Source: a virus. Taken from it: DNA of 56,400 nucleotides. The notes below the pieces were generated by a model. The model had not been told where the DNA came from. It made no database searches and saw only the letters and a program-made list of their open reading frames with translations. The stretch lies in IMG/VR virus record IMGVR_UViG_3300020121_000067, positions 1 through 56,400 of that record; one strand, given 5' to 3'. A program made the position numbers and the translations under genes. Position 1 is the first letter of the stretch; the number at the start of each line of letters is the position of its first letter. Below, piece after piece: positions 55,555 through 56,400 of the stretch.

Positions 55555-56400
55555 TCAGGCGAACTGCGGAGGCACCGACTCCGGTAGTGGCTCCGTCTCC
55601 CAGTCCAGCGCATCAATGTCCACTTGGCCTGTGCCTGCGATGGTAGCATGAGCTGTCAGCGCCGTGGTCAGCAGATCCGCCCACGCGAGGAATCGCGACT
55701 GGCCGAAGGAGTAGGTCACCGGAACCTGTGCGATGTCGTCCACATAGTCATAGCTCGGAGTGACAGTCACGGTAGCGAGATTCGCAGGCGTGGCGATTCC
55801 CTTAACGGCCACGCGCTCGTAGAACACGCGGGAAGTTCCTCCGCCCGCAAGGAGTTCCGCTGGGCGCACGCTCCAAGTGATGGGAGTACCATCCCAGGTC
55901 AGGTCTCCCGCTTGCAGCCTCCGCGTCGATCCGTCGTTGAAGCTCCCGGCTACAGTGATGGGCTGCGTACCCGGAGCGCGGACTTGCCGCAGCACTGAGA
56001 TCGAGAACGGGAGGTCGATGACCGTCCAGCACTTTTGCACGAGGTCGTAACAGAGGATGCGGGTGAGACCTCCGACTCCGGCGTTCAGCGTTCCGGCGGT
56101 AACGAAGCCAGACGGGCTATGGAAGATTACGCCTGCGAGGAACTGCGCGGGAGTGATATCGGTGTACGCGGAATAGGCCAACGATGAGAAGCCAAAGTAC
56201 ACGCGGTACTTCGTGGCGAGGGGATTTGGCGTTCCCTGCACCTGCACGGACGTAGACAGGAATTGCGGTTGCAATGGGAACTGCGCGGATATGTTGGTCT
56301 CCTGCGATACTCCATTCACCAGCGTGAACGCGGTCACCTTGATGTACGCAGTCCCAGTTCCAATGAACCAGCCGGAGCCTATGTCAGCGACCAGCGTGGC
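55555..56400 (-). CDS. Tail hub / DNA-stabilisation-type protein, C-terminal part
   Basis: Continuation of the gene at 1-1858. On the circle the frame runs from 1858 to 1 and then from 56273 to 55555; bases 56274-56400 repeat 1-127. The segment FTLVNGVSQETNISAQFPLQ starts about residue 599. The C-terminal part is beta-rich (TAGTLNAGVGGLTRILCYDL, VQKCWTVIDLPFSISV) and ends EPLPESVPPQFA. A GTG at 56337 is internal to the full-length gene. Confidence 0.85.
   Translation of the reverse strand, partial: ATLVADIGSGWFIGTGTAYIKVTAFTLVNGVSQETNISAQFPLQPQFLSTSVQVQGTPNPLATKYRVYFGFSSLAYSAYTDITPAQFLAGVIFHSPSGFVTAGTLNAGVGGLTRILCYDLVQKCWTVIDLPFSISVLRQVRAPGTQPITVAGSFNDGSTRRLQAGDLTWDGTPITWSVRPAELLAGGGTSRVFYERVAVKGIATPANLATVTVTPSYDYVDDIAQVPVTYSFGQSRFLAWADLLTTALTAHATIAGTGQVDIDALDWETEPLPESVPPQFA
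56274..56400. repeat. 127-bp direct terminal repeat, right copy
   Basis: Identical to bases 1-127. See the left copy for interpretation. Confidence 0.95.

Noticed and set aside
1-56400. Integrase, tRNA genes and CRISPR arrays
   Set aside because: I found no tyrosine or serine recombinase motifs, no tRNA cloverleaf and no regularly spaced repeats.

Overview
This window is almost certainly one complete, circular double-stranded DNA tailed-phage genome that has been opened inside a tail gene. The last 127 bases (56274-56400) are identical to bases 1-127, so the unique length is about 56,273 bp. A large tail-protein gene runs off the left end and continues at the right end without a stop. The gene set (intein-containing terminase large subunit, portal, scaffold, coat, P22 gp4-like connector, long ejection-type internal proteins, beta-helix tailspike, no tape-measure or tail-tube gene) points to a short-tailed (podovirus-type) virus of a Gram-negative-like bacterium. 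No integrase, tRNA gene or CRISPR array was seen. The host cannot be named from the sequence. The tailspike style (exported, LAADVTG-type repeats) would suit a soil bacterium such as an acidobacterium, but that is a guess.

Layout: two opposing transcription arms meet at a terminator near 44141-44163 and diverge from a control region at about 18670-19320. The minus arm runs from 18669 down to 1, around the circle, and from 56273 down to 44165. It starts with a small gene, an XRE repressor-like protein, a zinc-ribbon protein and a C5 cytosine methyltransferase. Then come virion and accessory proteins, terminase (with a 359-residue intein), an AT-rich accessory patch, portal, several tiny basic proteins, scaffold, coat, connector, tail hub, ejection proteins, tailspike and a cluster of small membrane proteins.

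The plus arm (19343-44108) is the early and replication arm, driven by a near-consensus promoter at 19292-19320. It holds a second C5-methyltransferase-like protein, a UvrD-like helicase, a Spo11/Topo VI-A-like 'Mini-A' protein, a Cas4/RecB-type nuclease, a Sak4-like ATPase with an SSB-like partner, a PIF1/Dda-type helicase interrupted by one amber codon, and a 1019-residue UDG-exonuclease-PolA fusion. The arm ends in a lysis module with a GH73 endolysin, a membrane protein, a Dam-type methylase and a lipoprotein. One gene at 25691-26749, a zinc-finger protein with a possible degenerate Rep fold, runs against this arm. Together these genes suggest recombination-dependent replication without a recognisable DnaB or primase.

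The most unusual features are: the UDG-PolA fusion with two zinc-ribbon inserts and altered catalytic residues; the Mini-A protein; a 123-aa paralogue of the coat-protein C-terminus; an HNH gene that sits beside a truncated copy of the nuclease start and carries a recoded one; the amber-split helicase; two overprinted gene pairs; an apparent ATT start codon; an operator shared by two early promoters; and a structured RNA candidate at 34620-34780.
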